Shown here: one piece after another, positions 54,386 through 63,526 of the stretch | How positions within the stretch are numbered: position 1 is the stretch's first letter | How the letters are laid out: each line of letters opens with the position of its first letter | NCBI GenBank assembly: GCA_947501615.1 | Contig: CANMWK010000002.1 | Span: 186,001 to 250,000, forward strand | Length of the DNA: 64,000 nucleotides | Reading direction: 5' to 3' | Source: an uncultured Tenacibaculum sp. | Lineage (GTDB): Bacteria; Bacteroidota; Bacteroidia; Flavobacteriales; Flavobacteriaceae | Translations under genes and position numbers: made by a program | The notes under the pieces: model-generated | What the model was told of the DNA's origin: nothing | The model's input: the letters and a program-made list of their open reading frames with translations, nothing else | Database searches by the model: none

Positions 54386-54393
54386 TAACTTTG
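54386..54393 (+). promoter_or_regulatory. Candidate -7 box of the metal-related operon
   Basis: TAACTTTG matches TAnnTTTG 17 bases before the ATG at 54410. No TTG lies at the proper distance (GTG at 54364-54366). No metal-responsive operator was recognised. Confidence 0.4.
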
Positions 54394-54409
54394 TAATAAT
54401 TCTTGAGCA

Positions 54410-54826
54410 ATGAAAACTCTATTAATTAAAATATCATCTATGTTGTTAGCACTTTTAGTGCTTTTTTCAACTTTTTCATTTACAGTGAAAAAGCATTATT
54501 GTGGTGAGTTTTTAGTTAATGTTTCTTATTTTGGTGGAGATCAAGGTTGTGGTGATGAATTAGGAGAAGAAGATTGTGATGATCCGCAAATTATAAAAAA
54601 GAAAAATTGTTGTAAGGACGAAATTACTCAAGTTAAAGGTCAGGAGGAATTAAAAAACTCTGTTGAGAAGTTCGATCTAGAAAAGCAACAGTTTCTAATA
54701 GCTTTTATTACTTCATTCAATAGCCTGTTTTCAGAAGATATTCAACAGGTTAACTTAAATGAATATTATTCACCCCCAAATCTTAATCTAGATTTACAAG
54801 TACTTTACGAAGTATATCTCATATGA
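54410..54826 (+). CDS. HYC_CC_PP family protein
   Basis: 138 residues. The N-terminal hydrophobic segment works as signal or anchor. The three name-giving motifs are all present: KKHYCGE (29-31), KKNCCKDE (67-68) and YYSPPN (122-123). Extra Cys at GCGDE and EDCDD make a Cys/Asp-rich stretch. This Bacteroidota family is found beside TonB-dependent receptors and HMA proteins, as here, and likely binds a soft metal such as copper in the periplasm; that role is inference from context and Cys content. First gene of a three-gene operon. Confidence 0.88.
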   Translation: MKTLLIKISSMLLALLVLFSTFSFTVKKHYCGEFLVNVSYFGGDQGCGDELGEEDCDDPQIIKKKNCCKDEITQVKGQEELKNSVEKFDLEKQQFLIAFITSFNSLFSEDIQQVNLNEYYSPPNLNLDLQVLYEVYLI

Positions 54827-54897
54827 TTTATATTGCTTTTTTCAGTGACGTAACGTCAGTTTAAAAGAAGTAAACTATAAATTATATACAAATACAC

Positions 54898-57141
54898 ATG
54901 AAATTTAAAATGTTCATTTGTGCGCTTATATTCATGAGTTCACAAATAGTAGCACAGCAAACATTCAAGGGTATGATTATGGATAAAGCCAATCCAAAAG
55001 ACAATCTAGGAGTGTTTGGCGCCAATGTACATTGGTTAGATACAAAAGTAGGAACCACCACAAACGAAAAAGGTTGGTTCGAAATACCTTATAAAAAAGA
55101 ATATAAAAAACTAGTTGTGAGTTTTGTAGGGTATAAAACAGATACAATAGAAATTAAAAGTTTAAAACCGATACATCACTTTTTAACAGAGCAAGGAACC
55201 TTAGAAGAAGTATCAGTATCTGCAAGAAAACAAGCAACATCAAAATCGTTCTTTACGACAGAAAATGTTTTTACAGTAAACAGCGATGAGTTATTAAAAG
55301 CAGCTTGCTGTAATCTAGCAGAAAGCTTTGAAACAAATCCGTCTATCGATGTTAATTTTTCTGATGCTCTAACAGGTACCCGACAGATTCAAATGTTAGG
55401 TTTAAATAGTCCTTACTTACTAATAGCGCAGGAGAATATTCCAATGGTAAGAGGAGCTTCTCAAGTATACGGTTTAACATTTACTCCAGGAACTTGGGTA
55501 GAAAGTATTCAAATTACAAAAGGAGCGGGTAGTGTTGTTAATGGGTTTGAAAGCATTTCTGGGCAAATTAATGCAGAGTTGGTAAAACCATCTACAGATA
55601 AAAAAATATTCATTAATGGATATGGAAATTTGAATGGTAGATTAGAATTAAATACACATTTTAATCATAAGGTTAGTGAGAAATGGCAAACAGGACTCTA
55701 TTTACATGGAAATTTAAGATCAGAGAAATTTGATAATAACAATGACAATTTTCTAGATGCACCTTTGGCAGAGCAAATTAATGTAATGAATCGTTGGCAA
55801 TACACCAATAACGAAACAGGTTGGGTTAGTTTTTTGAATTTTAGATATTTAAATGATAGAAAACAAACGGGACAAACAGGTTTTGATCCAGATGTAAATA
55901 AAGGTTCTAATACTGTTTGGGGAAGTGAAATCAAAACAAAAAGATTTGATTTTTCAGGAAAGTTAGGATATGTTTTTCCTGAATTACCTTTCCAAAGTAT
56001 GGGATTACAATTGGCATATAGTAATCACGATCAAGATTCTTATTTCGGTTTAAGAGACTATACTATTAAACATCAAAGTGTGTATTCTAACTTCATTTTC
56101 AACTCTATAATTGGAGATACACGAAATAAATTTAAAACAGGGATTAGCTTTACGTATGATGATTATGAAGAGTTAGTTGAAACCACAGATTTTTCAAGAG
56201 ATGAAAATTCATTAGGAGTTTTCTTTGAATATGCTTACGATAATAGTGAGGATTTTAGTTTAACAGCAGGAGTACGTTTAGATACACATAACTTGTTAGG
56301 AACATTTTTAACTCCAAGATTACATTTAAGATATGTGCCTTGGAATAGAGGTGTCTTAAGAGCTTCTGTAGGAAGTGGAAAACGTAGTGCTAATATTTTT
56401 GCTGAAAATCAGCAATTATTTGCTTCTTCTCGACAGATAAATATCATTAATGGAGGAGGAAATATCTACGGGTTAGATCCTGAAAAAGCATGGAATTATG
56501 GAGTGTCTTTCTTACAAGGATTTAGATTGTTTGAAAGAAAAGGAGATATTACATTCGATTTTTATCAAACAAATTTCGAGAATCAAGTAGTTGTTGATTG
56601 GGAAAATCCGCAACAAATCTCTTTTTATAATTTAGATGGAAAGAGTATAGCAAATAGTTTTCAAATAGAGGTGAATTATTCGCCTTTAAAGAAATTTAAT
56701 TTTAGAACAGCGTATAAATATTTTGATGTGTCTACAGATTATATTTCAGGAAACTTATCAAAACCAATTCAGCCGCAGCATCGCTTTTTTATGAATGTTT
56801 CTTATGAAACTGCCAAAAGCAATCGTGGAGGGTTATGGAAGTTTGACACTACTTATAATTTTATAGGAAAACAACGATTACCTAATACCGCTTCAAATCC
56901 AGTAAGCTTGCAATTACCAGAATATTCTAATGGCTATAGTTTGTTAAATGCACAGCTTACAAAAGTATTCTCTGAGAAGTTTGAAGTTTATGTAGGAGGA
57001 GAAAATATTACGAACCTAAAACAAGTAAACCCGATTCTAGGAAGTGACGATCCTTTTGGAGCGAATTTTGATAGTACTATCGTATACGCCCCAATATTTG
57101 GAAGTACTTTTTATGCGGGATTCAGATTTAAAATAAAATAA
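54898..57141 (+). CDS. TonB-dependent receptor (probable metal transport)
   Basis: 747 residues. The signal peptide ends QIVAQQ. A carboxypeptidase-regulatory-like domain (about 22-105, GTTTNEKGWFEIPYKKEYKKLVVSFVGYKTD) is followed by a plug domain (about 125-240, NPSIDVNFSDALTGTRQIQMLGL, IQITKGAGSVVNGFESISGQINAEL) and a 22-strand barrel ending YAGFRFKIK. A Cys pair in the plug entry (KAACCNLAES) is unusual and recurs in receptors paired with HYC_CC_PP and HMA proteins. It lies 71 bases after the former and 15 before the latter, suggesting copper or another thiophilic metal as substrate. No SusD partner is present. Confidence 0.88.
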   Translation: MKFKMFICALIFMSSQIVAQQTFKGMIMDKANPKDNLGVFGANVHWLDTKVGTTTNEKGWFEIPYKKEYKKLVVSFVGYKTDTIEIKSLKPIHHFLTEQGTLEEVSVSARKQATSKSFFTTENVFTVNSDELLKAACCNLAESFETNPSIDVNFSDALTGTRQIQMLGLNSPYLLIAQENIPMVRGASQVYGLTFTPGTWVESIQITKGAGSVVNGFESISGQINAELVKPSTDKKIFINGYGNLNGRLELNTHFNHKVSEKWQTGLYLHGNLRSEKFDNNNDNFLDAPLAEQINVMNRWQYTNNETGWVSFLNFRYLNDRKQTGQTGFDPDVNKGSNTVWGSEIKTKRFDFSGKLGYVFPELPFQSMGLQLAYSNHDQDSYFGLRDYTIKHQSVYSNFIFNSIIGDTRNKFKTGISFTYDDYEELVETTDFSRDENSLGVFFEYAYDNSEDFSLTAGVRLDTHNLLGTFLTPRLHLRYVPWNRGVLRASVGSGKRSANIFAENQQLFASSRQINIINGGGNIYGLDPEKAWNYGVSFLQGFRLFERKGDITFDFYQTNFENQVVVDWENPQQISFYNLDGKSIANSFQIEVNYSPLKKFNFRTAYKYFDVSTDYISGNLSKPIQPQHRFFMNVSYETAKSNRGGLWKFDTTYNFIGKQRLPNTASNPVSLQLPEYSNGYSLLNAQLTKVFSEKFEVYVGGENITNLKQVNPILGSDDPFGANFDSTIVYAPIFGSTFYAGFRFKIK

Positions 57142-57156
57142 TATAAACATATAATT

Positions 57157-57522
57157 ATGAAAAAAATTATCACAATCATTTGTCTAGTATTTGTAGCATT
57201 TGTTAGTCAAGCACAAAAAAAGAAAAGAAACGCGAAACTAAATTTAGAAGTAGATGGTGTATGTATGGAATGTAAAGTACGTATTGAAAAAGCAGCACTA
57301 AAAACGAAAGGAGTAAAGTATGCAAATTGGAATTTAGAAACACATCAGTTAATGGTAATTATTGATGAACGAAAAACAGATAAGAAAACAGTTTGTAAAA
57401 GAGTAGCTGGTGTAGGGCATGACACAAAAGATTTTAAAGCTCCTCAAGAAGCTTATGATAAACTAGATGCTTGTTGTAAATATCGAGACGAAGAAGTCGT
57501 AAAAAACCATAAAAAAAATTAA
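57157..57522 (+). CDS. Periplasmic heavy-metal-associated (HMA) domain protein
   Basis: 121 residues. The signal peptide ends FVSQAQ. The HMA fold carries the metal-binding GVCMECKVRIEKA (Cys36-x-x-Cys39), followed by VKYANWNLETHQLMV. A second C-C pair (LDACCKYRDEE) and His near the end may add a site. It is a periplasmic metallochaperone candidate for copper or a related ion, serving the receptor just upstream. Confidence 0.88.
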   Translation: MKKIITIICLVFVAFVSQAQKKKRNAKLNLEVDGVCMECKVRIEKAALKTKGVKYANWNLETHQLMVIIDERKTDKKTVCKRVAGVGHDTKDFKAPQEAYDKLDACCKYRDEEVVKNHKKN

Positions 57523-57535
57523 AAGCATACAGTTT

Positions 57536-57565
57536 AAAAACTCAGGAATTATTCCTGAGTTTTTT
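57536..57565. terminator. Bidirectional intrinsic terminator
   Basis: 13-bp stem AAAAACTCAGGAA/TTCCTGAGTTTTT around TTA. The loop is the stop codon of the convergent minus-strand gene, so terminator and coding end overlap. Confidence 0.88.
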
Positions 57566-58283
57566 GTTTTTCTACTAATTTTTTAAATACCAATAGATGT
57601 AAGAAAATAATTGTAGCAGGGGCAAAAGCAGGAATCCAACTGAATGGAAAAGATCCGAATTCTAAAACCCCAGCCTTATCATTTTCTAATGAAACTTTTG
57701 TGATGTATATCGCAGTTATTAAAACAGAAACAATATCTAGAGTACCAATACAATTCCAAATCCAAACTAAGGGTTTAGCAAAGATTTTGTTGCTTTTTAA
57801 AGCATAAATTACAGGGAAAATTAATGCTGCTGAAAGAATATCTCCTATACCGCCAATGTTGGTGAAAAGTCTAGGTAATACTTCATAATAATTTAAAAAG
57901 AAAAAGAAAACCCCTACAAGTCTAAATATGTGAATATAAATTAATTGCTCTAATTTGATATAAGAAAAAAGAGTTTTAAACCATATACGTTTTGTAATAT
58001 AAAATTGATAAAACAAAAATAAAGGTAGTACAGTAATTATTATTATTCTTGGAGGTAAAGTGTTGATTGAGAATATACCAGCTAGTGATATAAATGCAAC
58101 AATTATGAAGTAGCACCAGTAAAACACTAGTATGTTTTTTCTGATGGAACTTCCATTAGCTAAACCAAATTCATCACACACCTTTTTTACAGTATTAGCT
58201 ATAAGCAAGGGAGGAATGCAAAAGAAAGTAATAGCGAAAAGAATCGATAACCAAATAGGTACTTGAGTGAAATATAAATCCAT
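57549..58283 (-). CDS. Hypothetical multi-pass membrane protein
   Basis: 244 residues, about seven transmembrane helices. Notable motifs are FFLNYYEVLPRLFTNIGGIGDILSA, LKSNKIFAKPLVWIWNCIGTLDIVSV and FSWIPAFAPATIIFLHLLVF. The Gly-Gly-Ile-Gly-Asp and His-Leu segments in the C-terminal helices recur in a bacterial membrane family without known function. It is a single-gene unit, convergent to the metal operon. Confidence 0.75.
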   Translation of the reverse strand: MDLYFTQVPIWLSILFAITFFCIPPLLIANTVKKVCDEFGLANGSSIRKNILVFYWCYFIIVAFISLAGIFSINTLPPRIIIITVLPLFLFYQFYITKRIWFKTLFSYIKLEQLIYIHIFRLVGVFFFFLNYYEVLPRLFTNIGGIGDILSAALIFPVIYALKSNKIFAKPLVWIWNCIGTLDIVSVLITAIYITKVSLENDKAGVLEFGSFPFSWIPAFAPATIIFLHLLVFKKLVEKQKTQE

Positions 58284-58460
58284 GATAACTTATTTTTTAC
58301 AAAGTAAATTCAGATTTATAAAATTGGAATTGCCCTATGACAACTTCTGAAGTAATTTCAATAATTCAATATATTTTAGAATAATTATTATTTTATTAAA
58401 ATAAAGGTATTCAAACTCTTTAAACTTTATAATACATACTTTTAGTATATTCTTTAAAGC

Positions 58461-58468
58461 TATTTTTG
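58461..58468 (+). promoter_or_regulatory. Candidate -7 box of the kinase gene
   Basis: TATTTTTG matches the phylum consensus 14 bases before the ATG at 58483; a -33 TTG is missing. Confidence 0.4.
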
Positions 58469-58482
58469 TAACTTGATATCCT

Positions 58483-59799
58483 ATGAATAGAAGGTATATA
58501 ATTGGTATATGTATTACCGTATTAGTGTTAGGTATAAACCAAATTTTTATTCAATATTGGTTAAAACAAAAAAAAACTGATGCCAATACAATTAATGTTG
58601 CAGGAAAACAGCGAATGCTCAGCCAAAGAATTGCTGCCGAATTTTATGTAATAGATAAAGAAGCTAAATCTAGTGTTTTTCTTAAAAGTTTATTAGAGCA
58701 ATGGGTTGATACACATCATAGTCTTATTTCTCGAATGGAAGAAAGTAATATTCTTTTAGAAAAAGGCGGGAATATTAGAGATGAATTTAAAAAACTGAAC
58801 CCATATATTACATTTATTCAAGAGCAAGTTAAATCGATAGAAAACTCATCAGTAAACCTAGGTGCTATTACTCAGAATCAAAATAATTTTCTAGAAGCAA
58901 TGGATGCTATTGTTAAAAAACTAGAAGAAAATTCTGATAAAAAGTTAAGTTTTATAGTGTGGATAGAGTATTTCCTTTTCTTTCTAGCATTACTAATTCT
59001 TGTTCTTGAAGTTTATTTTATTTACAAACCAATTGAATCTAAAGTAAGACAAGCAAGTATAGTGTTAGAGGATAAAAATGAAAAATTAAATCATGCACTT
59101 GAAAAAATAAAGATAAAAAACAAAGAATTACAAGAAATAACATACATAGCATCTCATGATCTTCAAGAACCCTTACGAACAGTGTCTAGTATGGTGGATA
59201 TGTTTGGTGTAAAATACAAAGCGAGTTTTGATGAGCAAGGAAAAACGATGTTAGGGTTTATAGAATCTGCTACGAGTAGAATGAGAAATTTGGTTAAAGA
59301 CTTGTTGGAATATTCAGTATTAGGACAAAATAAAAAACTGACTAGAGTTGATTGTAATGAAATTTTAGATGAGATAACACAAGATTTAAACAGCACAATT
59401 ACTAAAACTAATGCAATACTAAAATGGAATGCCTTACCTGTTGTTACAGCTTATAAATCTGAGTTTAGGTTACTTTTTCAGAACCTAATATCAAATGCTA
59501 TAAAATTTCAACAGACAGATAATCAACCTAAAATAGAAATACAATCCGAAGATTTGAAGGAGTATTGGAAATTCAAAGTCAGTGATAATGGTATAGGAAT
59601 TAAAGAAGAGTATAAAGAAAAGATTTTTTATATTTTTAAAAGAATGCATAGTAAAGAGGCTTATGAAGGAACAGGCATAGGATTATCGCATTGTAAAAAA
59701 ATAGTAGAGATGCACGATGGAAAATTATGGGTAGAATCTGAAGAAGGTAAGGGAAGTGATTTTTATTTTACCATAAAAAAAGAAATAGTTAATTTATAA
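58483..59799 (+). CDS. Sensor histidine kinase with PilJ-type extracellular domain
   Basis: 438 residues. An N-terminal transmembrane helix (about 5-26) is followed by a periplasmic four-helix PilJ/NIT-like sensor (about 30-155) with INVAGKQRMLSQRIA, the signature of type IV pili methyl-accepting-like sensors. A second helix (about 158-181), a coiled coil, a HisKA domain with YIASHDLQEPLR (phospho-acceptor His225), and an HATPase domain (NLISNAIKFQ, DNGIGIKEEYKEKIF, GTGIGLSHCKKIV) complete it. This is the phytochrome-like kinase group. It is followed 13 bases later by its probable partner, a single-domain response regulator. Confidence 0.92.
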   Translation: MNRRYIIGICITVLVLGINQIFIQYWLKQKKTDANTINVAGKQRMLSQRIAAEFYVIDKEAKSSVFLKSLLEQWVDTHHSLISRMEESNILLEKGGNIRDEFKKLNPYITFIQEQVKSIENSSVNLGAITQNQNNFLEAMDAIVKKLEENSDKKLSFIVWIEYFLFFLALLILVLEVYFIYKPIESKVRQASIVLEDKNEKLNHALEKIKIKNKELQEITYIASHDLQEPLRTVSSMVDMFGVKYKASFDEQGKTMLGFIESATSRMRNLVKDLLEYSVLGQNKKLTRVDCNEILDEITQDLNSTITKTNAILKWNALPVVTAYKSEFRLLFQNLISNAIKFQQTDNQPKIEIQSEDLKEYWKFKVSDNGIGIKEEYKEKIFYIFKRMHSKEAYEGTGIGLSHCKKIVEMHDGKLWVESEEGKGSDFYFTIKKEIVNL

Positions 59800-59812
59800 T
59801 AAACAATATATA

Positions 59813-60217
59813 ATGAGTACAAAAATTAATACAGTACTACTTGTTGATGATGATAAGGCTACAAATTTTATACATGAACTAATTATTAAAGATCATGGAT
59901 ACTGCAATAAAATAGTTACAAAATATGATGGAGAAGAGGCAATAGAGTTTTTAGAGACAGCAGGAGATAATGACATACCAGATATTGTTTTTTTAGATAT
60001 TAACATGCCTAAAGTTGACGGTTGGGAATTTTTGAAAAAGTATAAAGAATTACCAGAGAATAAAAGAGCAAAAATTGTGGTTGTTATGCTCACAACTTCG
60101 TTAAATACAAATGATAAAGAAAGAGCACTTTCTAATGAATTAATCTCTGAGTTTAGAAATAAACCACTTACTAAAGAAATGTTAGAGGGGTTAGCTGATA
60201 AATATTTTAAAAATTAG
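59813..60217 (+). CDS. Single-domain response regulator (receiver)
   Basis: 134 residues, one REC domain and nothing else. Acidic pair Asp12-Asp13 (LLVDDDKA), phospho-acceptor Asp62 (VFLDINMPKVDG), Thr94/95 (VMLTTS) and Lys117 (FRNKPL) are all intact. Without an output domain it acts by protein contact or phosphorelay. Its closeness to the upstream kinase gene indicates one operon and one signalling pair. It belongs to the CheY-like class found next to phytochrome-type kinases. Confidence 0.92.
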   Translation: MSTKINTVLLVDDDKATNFIHELIIKDHGYCNKIVTKYDGEEAIEFLETAGDNDIPDIVFLDINMPKVDGWEFLKKYKELPENKRAKIVVVMLTTSLNTNDKERALSNELISEFRNKPLTKEMLEGLADKYFKN

Positions 60218-60311
60218 GTAGTATTAAAGTTAAGAGTAGTAAATTTTCATGCATTTTACATATTTTGTTAGTACTTACAATTCCATGAATATTTTTATCT
60301 TTTCAATACTA

Positions 60312-60881
60312 TTATTCTCCTATATTTTTTCTAATTCTACTTAAAGAGAATTTAGTTATACCTAGATAAGAAGCAATAATTTTTAAAGGAACATGCTTAA
60401 TGATTTCTGGATGTTTATATAGCAAAATTTCATAACGTTGTTGTGCAGTATATTTATGAAAAGAAATCATGTGTTTGTGCATTTTCACATAATTTAAAGT
60501 TAGTAACATTCTACCCCATTCTCTGAACTCAGGAATATTATGAAAACAATGTTGTACCTTTTCATGAGTAATACTCCATACAGTACAATCTGTTAAAGCT
60601 TCATAGTTTTCTTCACTTGGCTCTTGTTTAAAGAAAGATAAGTAGTCGTTTAAGAAATCTGGAGCAGCATAAAATCGGGTAGTAACCTCTTCACCGTTTA
60701 AATCAATAATGTAACATCGAGTTATTCCATTTTGTAAAAAATAAGATTTTTTACTTGTCTTCCCTTCTCTAATCAACAAATCTCCTTTATTAATACGTTC
60801 CTTTTGAAAAAATGTAGCAATTTCATTTGCTTTTTCATCAGTCATAGGAATTAGTGTCTTGAAATACTCCTGAAGTAACAT
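60312..60881 (-). CDS. Crp/Fnr family transcriptional regulator
   Basis: 189 residues. A cyclic-nucleotide-binding-like beta roll (about 25-120, INKGDLLIREGKTSKKSYFLQNGITRCYI) and a helical linker precede a short C-terminal helix-turn-helix (about 150-189, VPLKIIASYLGITKFSLSRIRKNI). The Arg/Glu pair needed for cAMP is not evident and there are no Fnr cysteines, so the ligand is unknown. This is the common Bacteroidota Crp-like group. No obvious target operon. Confidence 0.9.
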   Translation of the reverse strand: MLLQEYFKTLIPMTDEKANEIATFFQKERINKGDLLIREGKTSKKSYFLQNGITRCYIIDLNGEEVTTRFYAAPDFLNDYLSFFKQEPSEENYEALTDCTVWSITHEKVQHCFHNIPEFREWGRMLLTLNYVKMHKHMISFHKYTAQQRYEILLYKHPEIIKHVPLKIIASYLGITKFSLSRIRKNIGE

Positions 60882-61278
60882 CTTTTATTAATTAAGTTTT
60901 TACGTTACGAATATAAGTTTCCTCTTTTTAGAAAGCTATTATTTATGTGCAATAAGATTAGAGTTTAGCTTTTCTCATTATTATTTGACTCAGATAAAAA
61001 GAATAGAATTAGGATTAACGATTCACATGCGAAATTTTAATTCTGCATCATATAGAATAGATTTTTAAGACTACTTTTTTTAGAAAATCAAAAAACGGAT
61101 ATTGATTGTAAACCATATAAAAAATGTTTTTTTTTAGGCGTTTATGTATTCGAGATAGTTTATAACCCCTGTTAAATCTACGTTTGTTCTCGAAAATGAA
61201 AAGTAAGTGAAATTGTTTTTAAAAGAAGATGATACTTCATTTACCAAAAATCTAAGTACATAAATTAAATAACTAAAA
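60882..61278. other. Divergent intergenic region before the coiled-coil lipoprotein
   Basis: 397 bases. The only element I can support is a -7 box TACGTTTG at 61179-61186 (no clear TTG at -33) for the lipoprotein gene. A minus-strand frame overlapping the lipoprotein start is spurious. No repeat or RNA structure was noticed. Confidence 0.5.
61179..61186 (+). promoter_or_regulatory. Candidate -7 box of the coiled-coil lipoprotein gene
   Basis: TACGTTTG fits TAnnTTTG; the -33 region lacks TTG. The leader would be about 85 nt. Confidence 0.4.
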
Positions 61279-63336
61279 ATGAAAAATTTCAGAAAATTAG
61301 CTTTAGGAGGCTTAGTCATAGCTTCCATTGGTTTTACATCATGTGTTGATGATGAAATCTCAGAAGAAGTAAAAGTAATTTATCAAAATCAAGCTGCCTT
61401 TTTAGCAGCACAGACTAGCTTAATTCAAGCAGAAGCAGACCTAGAAGCAGCAAAAGCAGCTTATCAATTATTATTAAACGAAGCTCAAGAAGCACAAAAT
61501 GAATTGGTAATATTAAATGCACAAAATGCTTTAGAACTAGCTAAAGAAGAACATTTAAAGGCATTATTACAATTGAAACTAGAGGTGCAAGCTACAAAAT
61601 CTCAAGAAGCAGAAAAATATTTGGGTAAATATTTAGTGGAGATGAGTAGTATAATTTCTTTAGAATCGGATGTAGAGGCTCAAAAACGTGATTTAGCAGC
61701 TTTAAAAGCTACTGTAGTTGATGGTGTTTTTGATAAAGATGAAGCTATCGAATTAAAGAGTAATGAAATTGCAGATTTGGAAAGTCAACTTACAAAAGAT
61801 GAGGCTAAATTAGCGCAATTGAAAGAAGTTTTATCTGAACCTAGTTCTATTGGAGCACAAGTAATTGCTATTCAAAAACAAATTGATGAATTGAAGGCGG
61901 AAAACAAAGAAAGAAATGCTCGAATTACAGAGATTAGTACTACTGAATTAGCTGAGTTTGGAGATAATATCGCAGATTATCAACAAGCTAAATTAGATGT
62001 AGAAGCTGAGAAGAAAGCAATTCAATCTAATGAAACAGCTTTAGAAAATGCGAATAAAGAATTAGCTGAAGCACAAGATGATTTGAATGATTTGACAGGT
62101 GGTGTTAGCATTACATTTGATCAGGCTTTAACTAATAGAACAAATGCAGAGAAATTAAAAGATGAGAAGGAAGAGGCTTATAATGAGATAGCTACATTGG
62201 CTGTAGATTATAGCACTTTAATCAACGAAATAGCAGCGGTTTCAGCTACAATTGAGCAGAATAAAGAGACTATAGAAACTCTTGAAAATGATTTACTTGT
62301 TTTAGAAGCAGATTATAATGTTAAGAAAGCAATTTTTGATGCGAATCCTTCAGGAAAAACAGTATCAGATGTTGGTGCAGATGATAAAGCCGGAAATCAT
62401 AACGATACTTCTCCGGTAACTTATCGATTGGTATTAAATGCAAATTCTAATCCGATTTCTTATGAAAATCCAGCATATTTTAGTGCAGCAGATCTTCCAC
62501 CAGCAGCTATTATTACTCCAATTCCAACAAGTGGTAGATATTTTAATATTGAAGCAGATGACACTGTAGAAAGTAATGAAGTAGCTTTCAACAGAGCGCA
62601 ATCAGCATTTGTAAATGCCCAAGTTGCTTTAAGTAATGCTAAATCAGAACTATCTGAAAAAGAAGCAGAGTTAGTTGAGTTAAAAGAACAACAAGCAACA
62701 TTTGATGCTACAATCACAACTCAAGTAGAGAATGCAAAATCTGAAAGAGATGCAGCTGTTAAAGCATTCGATCTAGCGAATGATGTTGTTGCGCAATTAG
62801 AGTTAATAACTACTACAGAAAATAGCATATTAGATCTTGTAAAGAACTTAGAAGAAGCGAAGCAAAGTTTAAAAACAGCAGAAAATGAATTAACTCGTTT
62901 ATCAGCATTGGTCGACGATGCTAAATTGAATGAATATACTGCTTTATTAGATACTATAGATGCTTTAGGTTTAGAGGTAAGTTTAAGTCAAAAAGTTATC
63001 GCAGATTTACAAGGAGACATCGCTTATTTTGAAGGTTTAGAACTAGAATTGGAAGCTAGTAATTATAGTGGTTCAGATTATGAGGAAAGAGTTGAGAAGA
63101 TAGAAGATGAAATTAATACGCAAGAAGCTACAGTTTTAGAACTTCAGAAAAATATTGCTAAAGCGAAGAACGATCTAGAAGATATTAAGCAAGATAAAGT
63201 AAACTTAGAAGAAGAAAGAGTTGCTGATATTGCGGAGTTAGAAGCTTTAATTGAAAAAACAGAGGCTGAAATAGCACAACGTAAAGAATTGGCTGAGAGC
63301 TTTAAAAAGTTAATGGAAGAAGCATTAGCGTCTTAA
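61279..63336 (+). CDS. Long coiled-coil lipoprotein
   Basis: 685 residues. The lipoprotein signal ends SIGFTSCVDDE (Cys22). Nearly the whole mature protein is Ala/Glu/Lys/Leu heptad coiled coil (about 30-350 and 430-685; AEADLEAAKAAYQ, LESQLTKDEAKLAQLKEVL, AQRKELAESFKKLMEEAL). It is interrupted once by a Pro/Asn/Ser-rich segment (about 360-430, SGKTVSDVGADDKAGNHND..PIPTSGRYF), which may be a hinge or small domain. The length would span the periplasm, suggesting a tether or spacer. An outer-membrane barrel gene follows in the same direction. Function unknown. Confidence 0.82.
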   Translation: MKNFRKLALGGLVIASIGFTSCVDDEISEEVKVIYQNQAAFLAAQTSLIQAEADLEAAKAAYQLLLNEAQEAQNELVILNAQNALELAKEEHLKALLQLKLEVQATKSQEAEKYLGKYLVEMSSIISLESDVEAQKRDLAALKATVVDGVFDKDEAIELKSNEIADLESQLTKDEAKLAQLKEVLSEPSSIGAQVIAIQKQIDELKAENKERNARITEISTTELAEFGDNIADYQQAKLDVEAEKKAIQSNETALENANKELAEAQDDLNDLTGGVSITFDQALTNRTNAEKLKDEKEEAYNEIATLAVDYSTLINEIAAVSATIEQNKETIETLENDLLVLEADYNVKKAIFDANPSGKTVSDVGADDKAGNHNDTSPVTYRLVLNANSNPISYENPAYFSAADLPPAAIITPIPTSGRYFNIEADDTVESNEVAFNRAQSAFVNAQVALSNAKSELSEKEAELVELKEQQATFDATITTQVENAKSERDAAVKAFDLANDVVAQLELITTTENSILDLVKNLEEAKQSLKTAENELTRLSALVDDAKLNEYTALLDTIDALGLEVSLSQKVIADLQGDIAYFEGLELELEASNYSGSDYEERVEKIEDEINTQEATVLELQKNIAKAKNDLEDIKQDKVNLEEERVADIAELEALIEKTEAEIAQRKELAESFKKLMEEALAS

Positions 63337-63356
63337 GATGTCTTTAAGACTTAATT

Positions 63357-63494
63357 AAAAAGAGGCTGTCTAAAAAGATTATTTTCCGTCAAACTGAATT
63401 TGTTTCAGTTTCTCATCACAGTTGATAATCAGAAGAGTGGGATTCTGAGATAAATTCAGAATGACGTTTTCAGATACTTTTTAGACAGTCTTCT
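63357..63494. repeat. REP-like intergenic repeat, long copy
   Basis: Terminal inverted repeats AGAGGCTGTCTAAAAAG (63361-63377) and CTTTTTAGACAGTCTTCT (63477-63494) enclose two smaller palindromes: AACTGAATTTGTTTCAGTT, and GATTCTGAGATAAATTCAGAATG (imperfect). It is homologous, in opposite orientation, to 45318-45402. It sits between the coiled-coil lipoprotein and the outer-membrane protein gene and could terminate or stabilise the transcript. Confidence 0.88.
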
Positions 63495-63526
63495 AAAATA
63501 ATACTAATATCTTAAAGAATTGTATA

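Noticed and set aside
61134..61328. Minus-strand 64-codon frame overlapping the coiled-coil lipoprotein start
   Set aside because: It is antisense to a clear lipoprotein signal and has no domain features.
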